A program made the translations under genes and the position numbers. Shown piece by piece: positions 61,201 through 64,000 of a DNA stretch of 64,000 nt; position 1 is the first letter of the stretch; every line of letters starts with the position of its first letter. The stretch spans positions 3,385,322 to 3,449,321 of the forward strand of contig NC_060062.1 of the NCBI RefSeq assembly GCF_020283565.1, in the 5' to 3' direction. The notes under the pieces were generated by a model that was given only the letters and a program-made list of their open reading frames with translations, was not told the DNA's origin and made no database searches. Source of the DNA: Trifolium pratense. Taxonomy: Eukaryota; Streptophyta; Magnoliopsida; Fabales; Fabaceae.

Positions 61201-63643
61201 ATGAGTTTTATTCTACTCCCTCCGTCCCAAAAAGAATGACCCAGTTGACCGAAACACGCATGCCAATGCATAACTTTGGCGACTAATATCTTTAATTGTA
61301 TAATAGTAAAAATTATAAAAAATTGATATTTTGAAAATACTCATCGAGACGAATCTAACAACATCTTATATGTTAATATTTATTTTTATTTATTAGTAGA
61401 AAAATATGGTCAAAACAATATATATGAATAGTGCATATATTCAAAATGGGTCATTCTTTTTGGGACGGAGGGAGTACCTCTTTATAATTTGGAGTTATTT
61501 ATTCATCAAACTTATGAGAATAAGTCCATAAGTAAATTTGTATATGGTACTAACAACTAACTTGTAATTAACTTTTATTTTACATAAATATAGTTTGTTC
61601 TCATTAATTTATGGTAAATACTCATAAATTATGAAGGGATAGTTTAAAAAAAAAAAACATTTATATTTATATGTACTAACATATCTTTTAGATATTCTTT
61701 TTATCTAATGTGAAACTCTAAAAACTTTTACCTATATATAGATGTATTTTCGATCACATTAGAGTACCATAGAAGTATCACGGTTCGATCTCTCGTAACT
61801 GCGATTAGGAGGAGGTCGAAATCACTTAATGACAGAAATGACCTCTAAACCAGATTAAATGGTCTAGTTGGCTGGATACTAGTGGTAAAAATAAAAAATA
61901 CTTAGAATATCTCCCTCCATATCTTATGATTCCGACCCGGCATCTATCAGTCTTTTTTTATGCAATATACCTACCCATCAATCTATGGAAGAATGTTATT
62001 ATACTTTATATACACACTGGAATAGTATATACACTTGTTCCAACTTCAATTTTATCTGTCCCAATCAAACTTTCCATCTGAATGGGAACACACAATGACA
62101 ATAGTATCTAGGATCTCATCATCACCTTCAACAGTCAATTATCTAATTTCAAACAAGATACTACTGACTACTATTTCATTTTTTTATCCTTTTTTTTTAA
62201 AGTATTTCATTTTGTTTCGTATGCCTATGCATCTATAAATCTTAGCTAAATGTTGAAATTGTTTGGTTAGACGTCATAACTGGGGGTTCGAACTCCAATC
62301 TCTTCATTTTGAGTGTTGTGTTTCTAATAACTTATTATTTCGTTCATCTAAAAAAATGCATATATAAACATTTTTTTAATAAATACTATACATAGCTAAA
62401 GAGAAATAAATAATTCTAGGAAACTTGCTTCATAGTTATGGGTTTTGATGTTTTTATATGGTTGGAAAAATGCATGCAGGTTTGTTCTACATGGAGAGAA
62501 GTGTCACGCTCGGATCTACTGTGGCAGAGACTCACAAGACGCATCTGGCGCAGAACATATAGATTGAGGGACACGTGGCAACTTGAGTACATCTACTGGC
62601 ATCGAACGGCCAGGAACTTCACAACAGGTAGACACGCTTTAGTGGTCCCACAATATGATCCAGGAGACCACCACCAAGCTCTCATTTGCCGCTGCCTCAC
62701 TCTCTCCGACACCCACCTTGCCTGTGGCTTCGTCGACGGTACTGTTCGACTCTTCAATCTCAACACCGGTGCACACATCACTACTTTTTGGTCCAATCAC
62801 GGTCACTTATTCGGCCCATTTTCACAATCTATTTCCGGAATTGTAATTACAAACTCTAGTCTCGTTTTTGCAAGACTAGATGGTGATATTTACATGTCAT
62901 TGATCAATGGGCCCAGACCTATACCCGGGCCCATTCCAGCACGAAGAGCAATTATTGGTGATGTAGTTAATAACGGAGTATTAGTAGAATTTGCGGGATG
63001 TAACCGATTTTGGATTGGTTTATTCGCGGGCCATGCAGGCGGAGCATTTCAAATATGGGACGCCCAAACGGAACAACGTATATTCGTTGGTGGTTCATTA
63101 ACCGACCCGGAATCAGTTCAAGGATGGCATATGTTAACAGAATTAGTTGAACCAGTCGGTCGAGTCAGAGTAACAGAAAGAGAATTTGTAGTAGCATGTA
63201 CAACATCAAGATTGGTTTGTTTCAACTTAAGAAATCCAGAGATTCTATTACGTGACATGGGATCCACAACAGGTTTCATGGTAAGTTCATTAGACATTAG
63301 CCATGAAGTTTTTGTTGTGGTTGAAAGAAATGGTGTTGGAACGGTTAGGCGCGTGGGAAATTTTGAGCGCGTGAGTAGGTTTCGGTTAAGAGGTTCATGG
63401 TTAAGGGGTTTATTAGTGTGCATGAATTTAGGGTATGTTATAACATATTCAAGTGGGTCTGGTTTGTTGAGAGTATGGGACATACATGAACCTACGGCAA
63501 GGTTGTGTATTACAATTGCGGTTAGAGATGATGGTGGAGAACAAGGACATGTTCATGGTAATAGTATGGTCGCTAATCAAACTCATGTTGCAATTTCATC
63601 TAATGATTCTTCCATACATTTATTGGATTTTAGTGTACAGTAG
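56471..63643 (+). CDS. SAP: STERILE APETALA-like F-box/WD40-like protein (2 exons, 481 aa)
   Basis: F-box subunit of an SCF ubiquitin ligase. Arabidopsis SAP targets PEAPOD repressors to promote organ growth; the Medicago truncatula orthologue is known as SLB1 or MIO1. Exon 1 is 56471-56752 and exon 2 is 62480-63643, joined in phase 0 by GT-AG. Residues 1-55 are Ser-rich (TCT repeat) with GPSNTNN; NEVWLEPVVEALATQVA starts the degenerate F-box. This runs across the junction (ALAIIFQ/VCSTWREVSRSDLLW) into LTRRIWRRTY. Exon 2 then holds weak WD40-type blades such as CGFVDGTVRLFNL, FAGHAGGAFQIWD, GLLRVWDIHE and SSIHLLDF. The layout matches Arabidopsis SAP as I recall it, including CRCLTLSD. The 5.7-kb intron holds several repeats. 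No damage is seen. Confidence 0.9.
58187..58221. repeat. (AT)n microsatellite
   Basis: About 35 bp of uninterrupted AT dinucleotide just upstream of a MITE, inside the large intron. Confidence 0.9.
58260..58521. mobile_element. Stowaway-like MITE, older copy
   Basis: Interior words 'cacgcatgccgatgcataac' and 'catcgagacgaatc' are shared with 61216-61474. The ends are decayed: CTACTTCCTTCGTCCC at left, and 'gatacggagaaa' at right where 'gggacggaggga' is expected. A TA precedes the left end. Confidence 0.75.
59372..59497. repeat. SINE-like repeat, second family, copy 2
   Basis: A T-run, then 'ggtcaagtagcctaatggct', 'gtgggatgaccggagttcga', 'atctcagcccctgcatata', 'caattgagctaagttca'. The AGTTCGAATCTC word is a B-box. 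Partner of 42838-42954 and 54205-54310. Confidence 0.5.
61216..61474. mobile_element. Stowaway-like MITE, well-preserved copy
   Basis: Ends CTCCCTCCGTCCCAAAAAGA and the exact complement of this type at 61455-61474, with TA at 61214-61215 and 61475-61476. Length is 259 bp. The interior is shared with 58260-58521. Confidence 0.9.
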
Positions 63644-64000
63644 AAATATTTATTTATCTCATTATATATTATATATTATTATGATTGTTAGAAGAGGAGG
63701 GAGGATTAATACCCTCACATTCATTCAAATTTGAAATTCCTTTTCACAAAAATCACATCTATTGTTGTCATTTTACCGCAAGGGAATTGGATTTACTATG
63801 GTAGTTGATTAGGGATCAGAAACAGTTCAAATTATACATAAGTTTTAATATAGTTAATAATTTGGTTCGGGTACTTGGAGTATGTTTCTCTCAATGTCTC
63901 ATTTTTTTTATGAGCCTCAAAGATCTTATGTTTGATTCTCTCCAGTGTCAATCTCGATGGGTCAGTGCATATAAAGAAAAGAAGAAAAAAAACTCTAACT
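63644..64000. other. 3' flank of the STERILE APETALA-like gene
   Basis: AT-rich 3' UTR and flank; possible polyadenylation context near 63660-63690. A degenerate SINE-like segment may start at about 63880 ('gagcctcaaagatcttatg', 'tttgattctctcc'). The window ends here. Confidence 0.4.

Larger units (their letters stand above)
56753..62479 (+). other. 5.7-kb intron of the STERILE APETALA-like gene
   Basis: Donor CAG/GTCACA at 56753 and acceptor TGCATGCAG ending 62479. AT-rich throughout. It contains an AT dinucleotide repeat (58187-58221), two related Stowaway-like MITEs (58260-58521, 61216-61474), a SINE-like copy (59372-59497) and T-rich low-complexity sequence at 60100-60560. No gene is visible on either strand. 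A CT-rich, promoter-like stretch lies at 60950-61110. Confidence 0.7.

Noticed and set aside
62593..63483. Minus-strand frames within exon 2 of the STERILE APETALA-like gene
   Set aside because: They are antisense shadows of a well-supported coding exon.

Overview
This is a plant nuclear window: low GC, intron-rich genes with GT-AG splice sites, long AT-rich spacers, and many MITEs, SINE-like repeats, LINE remnants and TRIM-type LTRs. The gene set and repeat style suggest a papilionoid legume, probably Medicago or a close relative. That assignment is inference from remembered family sequences; no search was run.

Layout. 1-4435 is repeat-rich spacer holding a pair of PIF/Harbinger elements. 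4.7-10.4 kb is a nine-exon neutral ceramidase gene (+). 11.0-16.6 kb alternates F-box genes with ceramidase debris: F-box gene 1, an exon-8 scrap, F-box gene 2, then a broken ceramidase copy. 17.9-24.4 kb is a 13-exon ENO3-type enolase (+). 25.7-28.0 kb is an adenylate kinase 6 / FAP7-type gene (-) with a 5'-UTR intron. 31.9-34.3 kb is an intronless multiple-C2-domain membrane protein (MCTP/FTIP/QUIRKY type, +). 34.9 kb carries tRNA-Gly(TCC) (-). 37.3-40.6 kb is the ADP-glucose pyrophosphorylase small subunit (+, nine exons). 41.3-42.3 kb is a 5'-truncated Sas10/UTP3-like gene (-). 43.6-46.6 kb is a nested transposon stack: a Stowaway-like MITE inside a long-TIR element inside a 5'-truncated LINE. 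49.8-50.7 kb is a single C2H2 zinc-finger/EAR repressor (-). 56.5-63.6 kb is a two-exon STERILE APETALA-like F-box/WD40-like gene (+) with a 5.7-kb intron.

The genes are independent eukaryotic loci, not an operon. Their roles cover sphingolipid turnover, SCF-type adaptors, glycolysis-like chemistry, nucleotide/ribosome maturation, membrane tethering or trafficking, starch synthesis, rRNA processing, transcriptional repression and organ-size control. The only clear local relation is the interleaved duplication of ceramidase and F-box sequence at 5-16.6 kb. I found no CRISPR array, operon or plausible unknown multi-gene system. The most interesting points are the swapped acidic pair in the enolase active-site loop together with a GC-AG intron, the nested transposons, the Harbinger parent/deletion-derivative pair, a MITE family whose ends contain their own palindromes, and the truncated UTP3 copy.
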